From positions 3,301,195 through 3,365,194 of the forward strand of contig CM063249.1 of the NCBI GenBank assembly GCA_032158295.1: a DNA stretch of 64,000 bases, read 5' to 3'. The position numbers and the translations under genes are program-made. Below, piece by piece: positions 1 to 12,976 of this stretch. The stretch's first letter is position 1; every line of letters begins with the position of its first letter. The DNA comes from Pycnopodia helianthoides (taxonomy: Eukaryota > Echinodermata > Asteroidea > Forcipulatida > Asteriidae). The notes below the pieces were generated by a model. The model did not search any database, was not told the origin of the DNA, and saw nothing but the letters and a program-made list of their open reading frames with translations.

Positions 1-33
1 GGAATAAGCTTCGCTATTTTTACGATCTAATTT

Positions 34-1036
34 TTAACAAAAATGGATCAAAGGATACTGAGGTTTTGAGCTTCTCTTCTTCTTCTTGTTAAACTTCTTC
101 GCCATCTGAGTGAACTTGTACCTTGTGGCTGTGAATACAAAAAAGACAAATTAGATTAAAGCATAATCAGTTTGACTAGTGCAGTCCTCAGTCCAACAGA
201 ACCAAACAAAACATGCAGTTGGTTTTTTATGGGTTGGAGAAGGTTAGAGTTAATAAAATGTCACCTCATTATGGAAAACATAAAGGCAAAGGAAGACTGT
301 GAAAACCTTAAAGGAACATTACAGAATTGGTAAGAAAAAAACTTGTACAATATACTTTTTGATCACAGATTTACATAAAACTTAAACGGTCTAATGATGA
401 TGATAGTAGAAAACATCCCTTGAAATATTTCTGTCTGAAATGCTCAGTGAGCGTTTTATTCATTTGTTGAATCTATATGATTTCATGCAAATGTGTAATC
501 GGTTTTTCACTATTTTCTCGTGACCCAGATGGCCGATCGATCTCAAACTTCTACAGGTTTGTCAGTTTATGTATATGGTGGATCACATAAAGTGCTTACA
601 CTGCCAACAACTGTTTTGTTAGCAAAAAACAATTCTGTAATAATAATAATAATAATATTTATTCGGGCAAAAAGTACACAAGAATATATATACAAACATT
701 AAAATACATTTTTGAAACCAAATGTAAAACAACGGTGGGATGCCCAGGAGAGCATAAAAGTTAAAAATTTAATAATTTTAGTAATGTTCCTTTAAATAAA
801 AAAGAAGAAAAAATCCTGAGAAATTTCTGTCAAGAACTCTACTTACTCTTTCCCATGTGAGGGAGTTTATTCCGAAACTCGATGTCGTTGGCCGAGATGC
901 CCCCAGCCGCCCCTACCTCTGCTTGGGGTAGGGCACCCACTGTGACTTGGCTCGCCTGGATACTCCCTCTGGCCGATTCGGGGAACTGAGTTGGAACAGC
1001 GGCTGCCGTGACAGACTGGGAATAATCTACAAAAGA

Positions 1037-1084
<48 letters not shown>

Positions 1085-3505
1085 TTTGGCAGGTGAAAGT
1101 GAAAGTTGGAGCACTTGGCACCATTCCCAAAGCATTGGGGAAACATCTAGATGAAATAGGGACAAATGTGAGGATAGATCTGTTACAGAAGGCGGCGCTT
1201 TTGGGAACAGCGAGGATCCTGAGAAAGACCCTTGAGATCTAAGGCTACGGGACGTAACCCGACTCGAGGAGTAACCGGCACAAATGAAAATGTAACCTTT
1301 CTTTTGCATGCTGTGATAAGATGAAATAATAATAATAATAATAACTGTATTCATACAGTGCCTAACATCTTCAGGAGAAAGGCTCTACTAAGCGCTCTGC
1401 AACAAGAGAAAAGAACAACTACATCTACGACGACTTGAACAGAACTGTTTTGAGACAGAGTCTTGAAATGTGTGACAGTGGTAGCTTGTTTGATGTAAAG
1501 AGAGAGATTGTTCCATAAAAGAGGTCCAACAAGCTGAAAACTACGTTCACCGTATGCTGATGGTGGTAGCTTGTTTGATGTGAAGAGGGAGATTGTTCCA
1601 TTAATGAGGTCCAGCAAACTGACAAAGCACTTATGGTAAAGTATCTTGCTCAAGGACACAAGTGCCACGACCGGGACTCGAACCCCACACTCTGCTGATC
1701 AGAAAACACCAGAGCTTGAGTCCGGTGCTCTTTTAACCGTTCGGCCACGACACACCGCAGACGAATAACAAAAATACAAAATTGAATGATACACATACCG
1801 CTGTCGAGAGCGGCGATGAATTCCGGATTTCTCTGGAGCTCTTGTAGAAATTCTTCGTTCTGCAGAGTCAGGGCAAATCTCTCGTCTTCCAGCATCTGCT
1901 GCATCTCCACATTGTTGATGTCCATACTCTTTCGCTGTCTCACATTCTTCTCCATGCGCTGCTGGAGGTGGGCGGACACCATCGTGCTCTGATGCAGGAG
2001 AGGAACCGAAGCGCTCTGCTTGTAACGATACAAAGTCAAATTAAAAAAAGTATAAAAGGCATGCAACCGCAGTTTTGTCAAAGAACAAACGAGGAAAGTT
2101 CCAGTTCCAGTTCTGAATCGTCAAAAGTGTTGGGTTCAAATCCTGGTCATGACACTTTGTGCTCTTGGGCAAGACACTTAACTTGCTTCTCATCACCCAG
2201 GAGTAACCAGGTAGAGATTGTTGATGTGATTCATAAGCAACCTGTGCGATAATTTTGGCTGCTGGTGCTGCATACTCCACAGGAGGTGTGTTGTAGCCAG
2301 TGCAAAATGTGTTCTAAATAGTGCTGATATAGTCTACCCTGCCAATATGCAGTCGAAAAAATTGGGTCAATTTAGGGACCTTTCTCAAAATTAGTCCAGG
2401 ACAACCAGCGGATAAGAACCGTCCGGGACAAGGTTTTTTTACCTGCCGTTCATTGACCTTGCTTGAAATTGGGTGTCGGGGAAAACATGGGAGAAGTTCA
2501 CAGTGCCTGGGGTTACATTTGTTTACAAACCACAGAGACTTTAGATCGCTATCTTCGGAAAACAAGCAGGGGGTCTCTACATGCCTCACTAAAATAAAAT
2601 CACATCTTAGTTAGATACAATGACCTCCGAACCTTCCAGATAGCTCCGAAACCGCATGTTTGTTTACACTACATTTAATCAGCCAGTCAAACCGCAGAGC
2701 GCTCAGTGGGGTGCATTGGCATTATGGGCATGTCTTTTAGTGCATCGGAGAACTGTGTGCCTTTCAGCGAGTAAAACCGTGTCTCTCGTAGAAATACAGT
2801 CCGACGAAAATTTCATATTGGAGAATTGTCATCTGACTACCTGTCTTGATTAATTTTGACAAGGCCCCTTTAAACCCTCCTAATCTCAGTGACTCTTGGC
2901 AACATTTTCCAGTGAGTTGACCAACCATTTTTAAACCATTCGACTGCCAAGGTTGTGTACGGTGGTACAAACTGTGCACAGAACTAACTGTGTACTGTGT
3001 ACATGCATTCCCTCATGGTATCATATTGCAGGCTGGCATAGTTTATCTATCATTCAAAACCCACAGTGAATGGTATTGATTGGTCAGACAGCAAGAGGGT
3101 CAATCGACCCTCGGACACTGCTAGGTTTTTAACCATCATCAGGTTCCTACAAAGTGACGGAGTGAACACTACCCTGAAAAAAAAACCTGATGTTTGGAGC
3201 CTTGTATCTCTCCATGAAGAAACACAGTGCTTACCCGAGTTGTCTTGGCTGGCGCCACTCTGAGGAAGTCCGACGGAAGGTTCCCAACCAGCGGAGGGTT
3301 CCATCTGGAGTGTCTGGGCACCGGCGGCGTGGGGGCAGGAGGGGTCACAGGCCGACTGGGAAACAGCGAAGCCGGGGGTAGCAGTGGGGCCATCGTGGAG
3401 GGGGACGGGGTGAACTGAGTTGGTGTGGACTGAGGGGGCCCGCTCTGCATCGGTGCTGGGGGGAGCTGCCTCTGACGCATTTCCTGAAACCAATAAAGGG
3501 TGGGA

Positions 3506-3567
<62 letters not shown>

Positions 3568-6269
3568 AACAGCATTTATAAAGCGCCACATATCCAATAA
3601 ATTGCTCAAAAGCGCTGTACATTAAAAAGTTAAACACTAAACAATAAGAAAGCAAAACAAACGGTACAAAGTTACGAATTTTGTCGAGCAAAACTTTTCA
3701 AAAGTACAGAAGGTACAATTCACGACAAAAATGCATGAATCAATGTTCACAAACAATCACAAAATCCAGTCATATTCCGCATTAAAAAGATAACAGGAGC
3801 TACATTCAAAATAGTAGGGACAAAGTTTCCATAATCTGGGAGATTTTTTATTTTGTTCATCAGAACATGGACAGATTGGTTTATTTGGGGGGGAGAACTT
3901 TCTGCTGAACCAGAGAGAGTTGGCAGTATCTCGCTAAGCAGTCTTCCATCCAAGCAAATTTTGTTATGACATCAAATATTTTAGGAAATGGTGGAAGGGT
4001 AAATTATCTTGATCTGCGAAGCTTAGAATAAGTGTTTGCTTGCTCTTCTTGTTTCTGGTTCTGAATTGCTAATTCGGTAGATTTATTATTCGAAAGGGTT
4101 GTACAGGCAGGGGAATTTATGTAATCAGTCAATTCAAATAACAAAATGATCACAGAGTGGGCGTGATGCTCTTGACCACAGCCAGCAGTGACCTTTGACA
4201 TTTTTTCGACTAACCTGCGAGAAGGGACTGTTCGGCGATGGAGGGGAGTACGGAGGTGGCTGGTCCACCATGGCTGGAAGTCCTCTATCTGGAGTCATGG
4301 CTGCAGTGCCTGGTGGGGGGCTACTAAAACCCATATTCATCGGATCTCCGTATTGCTGTGTGTTTAAAACACAAGGACACAAACAAATAGAACTAATGAG
4401 ACAAGGGACTGAAGTGAATACACTGTGTCTGGGAAGCTTCAAAATATTAAGTTAACCCTCCTACTGTGCGACCATTCAATATCACCTACTGTGGTTTTGA
4501 AAAATGGATGAACCCATGCCAGCCTGCAGTATGATACCATGTCGTGAATGCATCTACTCAGTACACAGTCAACCCTCCTACTGTGTGACCATTCAATATC
4601 ACCCACTGCAATTTTGAAAAATAGATAAACCCACGCCAGCCTGCAGTATGATATCATGTCGTGAATGCATCTACACAGTACACGGTCAACCCTCCTACTG
4701 TGTGACCATTCAATATCATCTACTGCAGTTTTGAAAGATAGATGAACCCACGCCAGCCTGCAGTATTATGATATCATGTGGTGAATGCATCTAGATATAC
4801 ACAGTGCACAGTCAACCCTCCTACTGTCTGACCATGATGACCATAGTGCCCCCTTTAAGTGTCTACGAGGAGGAACAAAGCTTGGCTATGACTTACAGGG
4901 AGTAGGGGATGCTGAGGAGGGTCGGGTGTTTTCTCGGGCATGTCAGCTGCCAAGGTCAGGAGCTGGTCTATGGTAACGTCTACTGCACCGTTGTTCGCTC
5001 GAAGTACTGTTTCTATCACATCCTTGTCCATGGTTGGAAACATGGTCTGAAAATACAAGAACATAACTTTCCTGAAATTGTCCTTAAATAATTGTCCTTG
5101 TAGCCAAGGCTACTTGTACAACACACCTCCTTTGGAGTATGCAGCACCAGCAGCCATATTGGCGCACAGGTTAAGGAAAAAAGTAAAGCACCGCGGTCAA
5201 CACTGGCAACCGTCAAACAGACCAGGACTCTGTTTCACAAAGAGCTTCGATTGATTTCAAGTGTGAACCAATCTCTGCAAAGTGTGATGTCACAACACAA
5301 ATCACTATGGCAGTCTTGACAACTCATCTTAAAAGATGAATCTTTAGCGCTCTGTAAAATCGAACCAAGCACCGGCTGTCCCAAGATGCATTGGTGTGAA
5401 TGCTGAGGGAAGGTGGTGTTCAAATCTTCAAAGTGCCTGCCATTGCTTGCTATTCCACCTATATTTTATTTCAAAGGACAAATCTTCAATAAGCCATTTT
5501 GAGATATGGCAAACTCAATAGGACTATGACACTATTAGGTTTGAGTAAAATTGTCTGTATACACCAAACCAAACAGTGCACTCCTATAGACCATGTTACA
5601 TTTGTTTACAGAGTGGTGACCTCGTACATTATAATGCTATTCCTGACGGGTAAGATGCTACACAGGCTCAATGGGAAAATTTATATTTTGTGTCATAGAT
5701 TTCACATAAATTAAAATTTTACAAAATCAACAGCTGTACTGCTTTTGAGATGTCCCCCCTTTCTTCATATCAAAAATTGAGGAAAATCAGACAGTGCGAT
5801 CTCCATAAAACATAAGATTTGTTGTATTCTTCCATTGAGCTGTGTACAAATGTGCTCGCCGGAAGTCCAGGCTCTGTGGCTCTTTTGTAAACATGTGATG
5901 TCACAGGTCACATCGTCTATAGTGTCCGCCATATCACAAAAAGGCTAATGGCCCTTTAGTCAAATGTCTTTCTCATACTCTAAGAAAAAGCACAATCCCA
6001 TCACCTGCCATGCCTACCTGCCGTACTAAAATGAACACACTCTGTCAAAAGAACTGTGAATTACTGCAAAGTTTTACCTTAAAATCCGCCATAGCCTGAT
6101 GGAACTCCAGCTGGCGTGTGGCTGCCTGTCCGGGAGCCCCGCCCACTGCCCCGCCCATGGCTGTGTTGTTGGGCATCATCGCAGTGGGCGGTCCACTCTG
6201 GCAGCGGTTCTTCTTGTTCTTTTTGCTCTTCCCCGACGGGGGGTGCTGCATATCTGGTGCCGTTGCCAT
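34..6269 (-). CDS. CUEDC1: CUE domain-containing protein 1 (CUEDC1), 7 coding exons
   Basis: Coding exons, in transcript order on the minus strand, are 6269-6078, 5046-4897, 4355-4215, 3483-3235, 2018-1799, 1026-847 and 128-34. They join in frame to 408 aa plus TAA (human is about 386 aa). All junctions are GT-AG. The CUE domain, a small three-helix ubiquitin-binding fold, lies at about residues 52-97 across exons 1-2 and includes RQLEFHQAMADFK and TMFPTMDKDVIETVLRAN. A proline-rich middle carries QPPPYSPPSP, a PPxY site of the kind bound by WW domains of NEDD4-type ligases; the human protein has similar motifs. Further family blocks are RWNPPLVGNLPSDFLR (exon 4), MLEDERFALTLQNEEF (exon 5) and FRNKLPHMGK (exon 6), followed by a lysine-rich tail. 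The first ATG (6269-6267) opens a Lys-rich and Gly/Ala-rich N-terminus unlike that of vertebrates. The 3' UTR runs off the window. The identification is secure; the cellular role, probably a ubiquitin-pathway adaptor, comes from the family and not from this sequence. Confidence 0.93.
309..795 (+). mobile_element. MITE family A, copy 1, split by a (TAA)n element
   Basis: The ends are TTAAAGGAACATTACAGAAT and its complement. Between about 637 and 782 the copy is interrupted by a (TAA)n tract followed by TTTATTCGGGCAAAAAGTACA, similar to the element at 61238. An internal segment present in the other copies is also missing. It lies in CUEDC1 intron 6. Confidence 0.75.
1035..1085 (+). repeat. (AAT)n microsatellite
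   Basis: About 17 uninterrupted AAT units lie directly upstream (in minus-strand terms) of CUEDC1 exon 6, just outside its acceptor. Confidence 0.95.
1324..1575 (-). mobile_element. LINE 3' fragment (CR1/L2-like) in CUEDC1 intron 5
   Basis: The minus strand reads YGERSFQLVGPLLWNNLSLY and TTVTHFKTLSQ, the same C-terminal LINE block as at 36090, followed by a (TTA)n tail. A short internal repeat of the segment AGGGAGATTGTTCCAT lies at 1500-1610. Confidence 0.65.
1600..1765 (-). mobile_element. tRNA-Leu-derived SINE fragment in CUEDC1 intron 5
   Basis: The tRNA-like head is present on the minus strand (CGGGACTCGAACCCCACACT and GTTCGGCCACGACACACC as read on plus). It is adjacent to the LINE-like 3' fragment at 1324-1575. 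Confidence 0.75.
2105..2250 (+). mobile_element. SINE-like fragment in CUEDC1 intron 4
   Basis: GTTGGGTTCAAATCCTGGTC and ATGACACTTTGTGCTCTTGG match the tRNA B-box and the following SINE segment. The 5' half is absent. Confidence 0.55.
2872..3103 (+). mobile_element. MITE family C, copy 1, in CUEDC1 intron 4
   Basis: An element of about 230 bp with ends AACCCTCCTA-like and GCAAGAGGGT-like, and the interior CTTGGCAACATTTTCCAGTG. Two further full copies occur at 41624 and 52259. Confidence 0.8.
3507..3563 (+). repeat. (AAT)n microsatellite with SINE-like flank
   Basis: About 18 AAT units are followed by AGCATTTATAAAGCGCCACA, a retroelement-tail-like flank, in CUEDC1 intron 3 near exon 4. Confidence 0.9.
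4452..4837 (-). repeat. Tandem amplification of half of MITE C, about 3.2 units of 117 bp
   Basis: Units beginning CCCTCCTACTGTG recur near 4457, 4573, 4690 and 4817. The sequence matches the inverted right half of MITE C (GACCATTCAATA, then the GCCAGCCTGCAGTATGATA block). It lies in CUEDC1 intron 2, between exons 2 and 3. Confidence 0.8.
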
Positions 6270-6959
6270 GGTAATCTGAGCGCTCTGTCACTTATTCAGT
6301 GTCTTTAAATAAACGTTTCGGGTACAAACGAAATGCAAGAATTCTTATAACGGAGCTTTCTAGACGATTTTTTTGTTGTTGAGATTCACTCCAAAGTAGA
6401 GACGATGTCAATCATCGCTAATTGTCCATTTTGGCCGATCGTCGCCGATGTTATCCCGGGCTGTGGCGATTTGAATCAACTGAACAGATGGGAATCAGGT
6501 AGGCTACTTAAACTAGATGGGATCTGCTACTTAAACCAGATGGGATCTGCAAAACAGACATGCAAGGAAAACAACTCGATCAATCTCAATGTATACATTC
6601 AGTTTTGCGGTAACACCATGTGTATTTCTACTATGCCCTGTAGACATGGTAGATATTGTTCTTTACAAAAGTTGTCTTGCTATTTGTTCTACTGCCGTGG
6701 AGTAGATTTTGGAATTTCGGGAGACTACTTCGTTCTGACAAGGACTGTCCTGCTTATTAACTACTACCTGGACGGAAGGTAGGAAATCAGCAGAGACTAC
6801 TTCTTTTCGATCAAACTCCTTAAAAACCATATATACATGTAGTAAGACTGGTTCTTATTATGTGGTTGCAAAATGTAAATTTTTTACAAATGTGATGCAG
6901 GTGAGCTTTACTCCTTTCAGTTTCAATGTTTGACGACTAATGTAGGTATGGTTGCCTGA

Positions 6960-7470
6960 AGACCAATCTTCTCCATTGCTGGGACGCTGGCAGCGCAAGG
7001 TTGCACACACAACGACATGAACAAACCTTCTTCTTTTTCACTTTATATTCAAATTTAGAGTCTTCTTCAGCGGTTTACACAATTTCCCCCCGACAGGACA
7101 GTCGGACATAATGACGTCGAACACACTTCTTAAATATTTTGCAACTAAACAGAAAGTGAATGATGAAATTCTGACAACAGTCATTGCCAATGAAACAAGC
7201 AAAACCCGACCGTGCAGTTTCTGTGTTATCACACTCGCCTATGGTCCGTTCCATTTTCAGGATTCAGTTTCTGTTTAATCGCAAATATTTATATGGTCAG
7301 TGATTCAAATCGATCCGTCATTCTGTCCTGTCGGGGAAATTTATGTAAACCATTGAGCAAGACACCGAATTCACAAAAATGGTTTAAAAGACAACGGTTT
7401 TCTCGTGTCTTTGTGTACAAAACCTTGCACTGCCAGCAAATGGCGGCACGACGTGCAACACTTGGGCGTA
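6960..7470. mobile_element. Inverted-repeat element of about 0.5 kb
   Basis: The left arm (about 6980-7110) and right arm (about 7305-7450) are diverged inverted copies. TTTCCCCCCGACAGGACAG pairs with CTGTCCTGTCGGGGAAAT, and CGCTGGCAGCGCAAGGTTG pairs with AAAACCTTGCACTGCCAGC. No coding capacity. Exact ends are uncertain. Confidence 0.65.
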
Positions 7471-7664
7471 CAGGCAAACAAAAAGAGATTGGTCTCTATT
7501 GATTGAAGAACACGACAAACTTTAACCCAAATCCACACAAGAAGATTCCCCCATTATTCTACACCTGAAACTTCCCAGATGCTACAATTCAAGAGGCTCA
7601 AAGACTCTGTGCATCACCAGAAATGCAAAACTACAGATACGGACACAATGTGGACTCTTCCTTT

Positions 7665-7995
7665 CTCCCTTTGCAGGGCTCACCCTTAACACTAGCCCGG
7701 CGTACATTGTCTAGTAAAAAACGCTATGGGCTAGTAAACACCACTTCTCAACTTGCCCTGTGGGCTACTAAAAACTGTGCAACCTACTTGTTTAAAAAGC
7801 TAATTTCTTCCTTTCCAAATGTAAATATAATTGATGTATAAAATGTGTTAATCGTTATTGAGTGTGTGAATATAACTTCATTCAGAACATTACATTTGTA
7901 TGGCAATTCCTGTTTATATCTGGGCTACTAAAACTTCCTGGGGGCAAGTAAAATGCACAGTTTACTGGCCCGGCGGGCTACTTCACAAAAAGCTT
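7665..7995 (+). repeat. Dispersed repeat with GGGCTAGTAAA motifs
   Basis: It begins CAGGGCTCACCCTTAACACT and contains several GGGCTACT/GGGCTAGT motifs. A reverse-orientation relative lies at about 55656-55855 (GGGCTAGTGTTAAGGGTGAG). Confidence 0.6.
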
Positions 7996-8636
7996 AAGCG
8001 CAAGGCCTGCTTTGGTAATTAGCTTGACTTCTTTCAAGAAAATTTCAAGGGTAAAGAAGATTTTGATAAAATCCTGAAATCAGGAAAAAATCCTGAGAAA
8101 AAAAAAACAAGCCTGTATAAAAGCACAAGCGCTTTTCACAGGTCAGCAAGAAAATAACATGTAGCCGGCCAGCTTGCGAATTCACAATGCAACTTTCCCC
8201 CCCAAAGCAAAACTTCAAGTTTGCAATATAATTGTTTCTCGGTTTGAGACTCATCTAGTTCCCTTTCTGCAGAGCTACTTTGGGACTGGCATGAAATTGA
8301 AACCAGGAAATGATATTAATCGCAAACCCCCAGTAAATTACCAACATGTACAATGTATTTCCTTCATTCATGTTTAATGTGTACATGTTCAGGGCATGAA
8401 TTTGGGGGAAAATCCCCAAGGCCGCAACGCCTGTAGGCTCTCAAAGTCCTTACTGGACAAAACATTTTAATTCTTTTTACAAAACAAGAATCAAAATCAA
8501 TGAGAAAATAACTATCAATTCAATACAATATTTACTTCACATTGACATCCTCATTGAAAGTTTACAAAACCAGCATTTAAGGAAGATTTAAACAGATAGC
8601 TTTTAGCAGAAATAAACTTATCAGGTTTACAAGTCA

Positions 8637-8742
8637 GTTTGCGTACAATTAAGTTTGCGTACAATTAAGTTTGCGTACAATTAAGTTTGCGTACAATTAA
8701 GTTTGCGTACAATTAAGTTTGCGTACAATTAAGTTTGCGTTA
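8637..8742 (+). repeat. 16 bp tandem repeat, 6 full copies plus a partial
   Basis: The unit GTTTGCGTACAATTAA repeats without change, then ends with GTTTGCGTTAA. Confidence 0.95.
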
Positions 8743-8945
8743 AGAGCACGAGAATTGACTGTAAAAACAAAAAACCCAAGACATGTAGGAAAAAAGGTGA
8801 AGCATATCTTTAGTACCTTTTCCTAGAAAACAGGACAACACTCCAAGATAACAACAAACGGTCAAGGACACGAAATTACAATGAGTAGTGAGACTTGGTA
8901 CAATATAACATGTATTTATACATGTATAAGGATTGACTTAAATTT

Positions 8946-9336
8946 TAAGGAACTGGACACTATTGGTAATTACTCAAAATAATTGTTAGCATAAAAACTT
9001 ACTTGGTAACGAGCAATGGAGAGCTGTTGATAGTATAAAACATTGGGAGAAACGGCTCCCTCTGAAGTAACGTAGTTTTTGAGAAAGAAGTAATTTCTCA
9101 GTAAAATATTTGAATTGATTTTGAGACCTCAAGCGTGAAGTCTCGAAATCTAGCTTCTGAAAGCACACAACTTCGTGTGACAAGGGTCGTTTTTTCTTCC
9201 AACTTCTTATTATCTCGCAACTTCGACGACCAATTGAGTTCAAATTTTCACAGGTTTGTTATTTTGTGCATATGTTGAGATACACCAAGTGAGAAGACTG
9301 GTCTTTGACAATTACCAAAGGTGTCCAGTGTCTTTA
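8946..9336 (+). mobile_element. MITE family B, copy 1
   Basis: The ends are GGACACTATTGGTAATTACT and its partner AATTACCAAAGGTGTCCAG. The interior matches the copy at 34799-35166. No coding capacity. Confidence 0.8.
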
Positions 9337-10148
9337 ACAAATTTAAAATAAAATATATAAGTTATTCTTAGTCGTAACTTTTAATTATATACATTTTTTT
9401 TCATTTTTGGAATATGAAACCAGAGTAGTACTCTCTCCTAAGTCAGTTTCACTTAAACTGTTTTATTTGAACAAACACTTTATTTGTATTAAAAGCAAAA
9501 GTATATTTTCGATATTCAACAGAATTGAAACAGTTGAACCCTGAACTCATTTCATTTTCATTAAAAAAAAATACACAGTGAGTTGTTCAATTGAAAAACA
9601 CAAGACCACCGGATTTGTCCGGTCGTAAGTTTACTGGCCCGACACTAAAATCACTGGCCTCAAGCAGGGTTCTGCCCTCAGTGGTCGGTGCCGGAAAACC
9701 CGCCCAGCACTCAGGATTCCCCAACCACCACTGGCAGAATTTTCTCTGTTTCTGACCACCACACATTTTCCAAATTTTTTAATTACACTTACAATTTCCT
9801 TTCAAAGGTTTTCAACGAAGTGTAAAATTGTGTATTTACCAGTAAAAATGGTATCCGAAGCCATTAATTTTGAGTACTTCTTTGATGTAACTGGACAGAA
9901 CCCTGCTCAAGCCAGTGTTAATTTAACAGATCAAGCCCAAATTTTCACAACTTTGTTATTTCATGTTATGGTTGATCACACAAAACATGAACAGTGGCTG
10001 CAACTATTTTGTCAGCTCTACCAATCCTGCCTTTCAGAGTATATAGCTTTGTAAAAATCCAACAATTTACAGGCAAGCAGTTAAAGGCAATCTCCAAGAA
10101 AAGAAAAAAAAATCACATTTCAATTTTCTTGAGGGTGGTCAGACACTG

Positions 10149-10533
10149 TTAAAGGAACATTACAGAATTGGTTTTTGCTAACAAACTAGTTGCTGGCAGT
10201 GTAAGCACTTTATGTAATCCACCATATACATAAACTGACAAACCTGTAGAAGTTTGAGATCAATCGGCCATCTGGGTCACAAGAAAATAGTGAAAAACCG
10301 ATTAAACATTTTGCATGAAATCGTATAGATTCAACAAATGAATAAAACGCTCACTGAGCGATAAACTCAAATCGGCAAGTTAGTTTATTCATTTCTCATC
10401 AAATATGGCATTTCAGAGAGAAATATTTCAAGGGATGTTTTCTACTATCATCATCATTATACTGTGTAAGTTTTATGTAAATCTGTGATCAAAAAGTATA
10501 TTTGTTCTTACCAATTCTGTAATGTTCCTTTAA
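10149..10533 (-). mobile_element. MITE family A, copy 2
   Basis: A 385 bp inverted-orientation copy with 20-24 bp terminal inverted repeats (TTAAAGGAACATTACAGAAT). The interior matches the copies at 13308 and 39265. Confidence 0.85.
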
Positions 10534-12601
10534 GAAAAAGTCTCAAATTGTGCTACCAAAGTTTTCCTTTATAATTGATTTGATTTGATTTCTTGTTTTC
10601 GTTCCAACAGGAACATACCCCATTACCCTGGGAAAGGAAATACAACACTATTCAGAATATACAATTTGTAGTTTACATCATGACGGAGGAGTTAGCAAAA
10701 GCATCAGTGTTAAACTAATTATTTGGAACATTGATTTCCTTTAACTTAGCAGACATACCAATCTGCACAGCCACAATCATGGGTACACATTTTTCTCGTG
10801 TCCATGTTATGAACAACACTTTGAAAACCAGTGATGTAACAGTTATTGCAGTGTTGTTTGTAAATTAATTAACCAGCACTGTGTGATGAAGAGTAGAAAG
10901 TACTTGAGTTTGTCCAATACCAGATCTGAAAAGAGTTACTCAATATTTATGTGTCGTTCATTTGGTGTCTTTGTAACAAAAAAAGTGTACCCATGATTGT
11001 GGCTGTGCACAAAATAACCATGCATGCATGCCACCGCAGTTTGTGAACAACCATAATAGGCAATTTCCAGGCACAGTAAGTTGTTCTGTGATTTCCATTT
11101 TCCACCTGCACAGCTGAAAAACCCCAAACCAAGAAAACTTCTTTATCAGCAGAAAAGTTGCACGCCTGTCGAGTCTAGATGAACCATGCTTACCTCTCCG
11201 AGTTGTTAATCCCCACGCGTGTGTGACATTGGTTGAAGTTTTTCCCAGTACAATTTCTCTCTAACTGCATAAAATTAGTAAACGAGGAAATCTTTTTCCC
11301 GATGAAAACAGAATTACGACGGACGACCTTCCTTCTTCCGTTATAACTAAAGGGTAGGTTGTCCAGTATACGCTGGGCTTTATTCCAGAAATAAACCGGT
11401 TCTAAAAGCGTCGTCAGTTCACTGTAGTTTATGTTTTCACCAGGTTTCGGGGAAATAACAAAAAGTGGCAACATGTCTACCAAGTTAACTCATGGATTTA
11501 AATTACCACTGTACATGTATCCTTTCTCTAAATCAAACTACCCCCCTGCTCTACGCCCAACCCAACAAAAAAAAACAACAACACAAAACAACACCCACAC
11601 ACACACCCCCACCCAAAAAAAACCCCAAAACCCCAAACAAACCAAAACACACTCACACCCAAGTGTGTTGTAAACACCTGTAATCGGGGACCTCCTATTG
11701 TCCCTCTGTTGTTTGTACTTTTTGGCAACAGCTTCCATTGGTATTGTACACACTTTCCAACTACCCACACAAAAACACACAAAAAAAAAAACCCAAAAAA
11801 CCCAACAAACAAAACAAAACTAAATAATAATAACTCCAATAATTATCCGTCTGTGTCTTTCCACTGATTAACAAAACAGATCAAGCTTTTCAGTACTCCA
11901 CTAAGTACACCTTCGGCAATATCACTCCAATATTGTACTATATCTTGATTCAAATAAACGAGAGTATACGACATTAGGACAAGGGGCAGTAGGAGAAATT
12001 TACTAACTCTGGTACATGTGCATGTACAGGTTTGTACCATATCTTGACTCAAAGGGAACAGCAGTTTTGCCAATAGTATCCATGTTACACATGATAAACA
12101 TGTAACATGTACCTAACACCAGAAACAACAATTATGCCAACAATGTACTTCACTCAAAGAGAGTAAGCTTACCAGTAGCTAACTGATGTTCGTCTTTTAC
12201 GCAATGTTCAATAGTCACATACTCTCACGTAATGCCCTTCAACCAGCACCACCAGCAGGACTGGGTACTTTACAAGTTCGGCTAAAAATAAATGTTCCGC
12301 TGGTTGCTTTTGGCTGCAATTGTCGAACAGTGTGGGTGAGTCAGACACCAGTTACAAAAGGAACATTTATTGATGAAACCAGCCAGTGGGTACAATGTAC
12401 TATTGTCATATTTTATTTTGAAGGTTATGATGTCATCGCCTACTGCATTGTAGACCCACTTACAGCAGGCAACCTGGGGGTCAGGCAATAATCAGCCCTT
12501 GGAACGGGTTCAAATGGTGAACACCTCTGGGCGAAGCCTCTGGGAATCCCCCTTCCCCCCCCTTTAAGGGGCCATTCATAATAGTCAATGTAAAAAAAAC
12601 G

Positions 12602-12976
12602 GCGTGTCGTGGCCGAGCGAATAAGAACACCGGACTCAAGCTCTGGTGTTTCTGATCAGCAGAGTGTGGGTTTCGAGTTCCGGTCTTGAGACTTGGTGTC
12701 CTTCAGCACTTAACCATTATTGCTGCGTCCTTTGGATGGGACGTAAAGCCGTTGGTCCCGTGTGTTGTGTAATGCACGTAAAAGAACCCAGTACATTTAT
12801 CGTAAAGAGAAGGGGGTTCGCCCCGGTGACCCTGGTTTGATCGGCAGCATATTGCGCCACAGCACCATGTAAACCATAAACGTAGCTCCACATACATGGC
12901 AGGTAAAAAAATATATATCAGCTCCTTGTATCCTTTGGCAATAGGCGCTTTATAAATACAGTTGTTATTATTTATT
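12602..12976 (+). mobile_element. tRNA-Leu(CAA)-derived SINE, type 1, full copy
   Basis: The 5' head GTGTCGTGGCCGAGCG, GGACTCAAGCTCTGG and GGGTTTCGAGTTCC resembles tRNA-Leu(CAA), including anticodon CAA in the loop ACTCAAG and the A and B promoter boxes. The body has GGATGGGACGTAAAGCCG and the AATGCACGTAAAAGAACCC block. The 3' end is GCGCTTTATAAATACA plus a TTATTA-rich tail. Confidence 0.85.

Noticed and set aside
1036..1130. Poly-Asn / poly-Leu / poly-Tyr / poly-Ile frames near 1036-1130, 3345-3609 and 61065-61298
   Set aside because: These are translations of (AAT)n microsatellites in different frames.
8637..8742. Possible CRISPR-like array
   Set aside because: The 16 bp units are directly adjacent without unique spacers, in a eukaryotic sequence; it is a simple tandem repeat.
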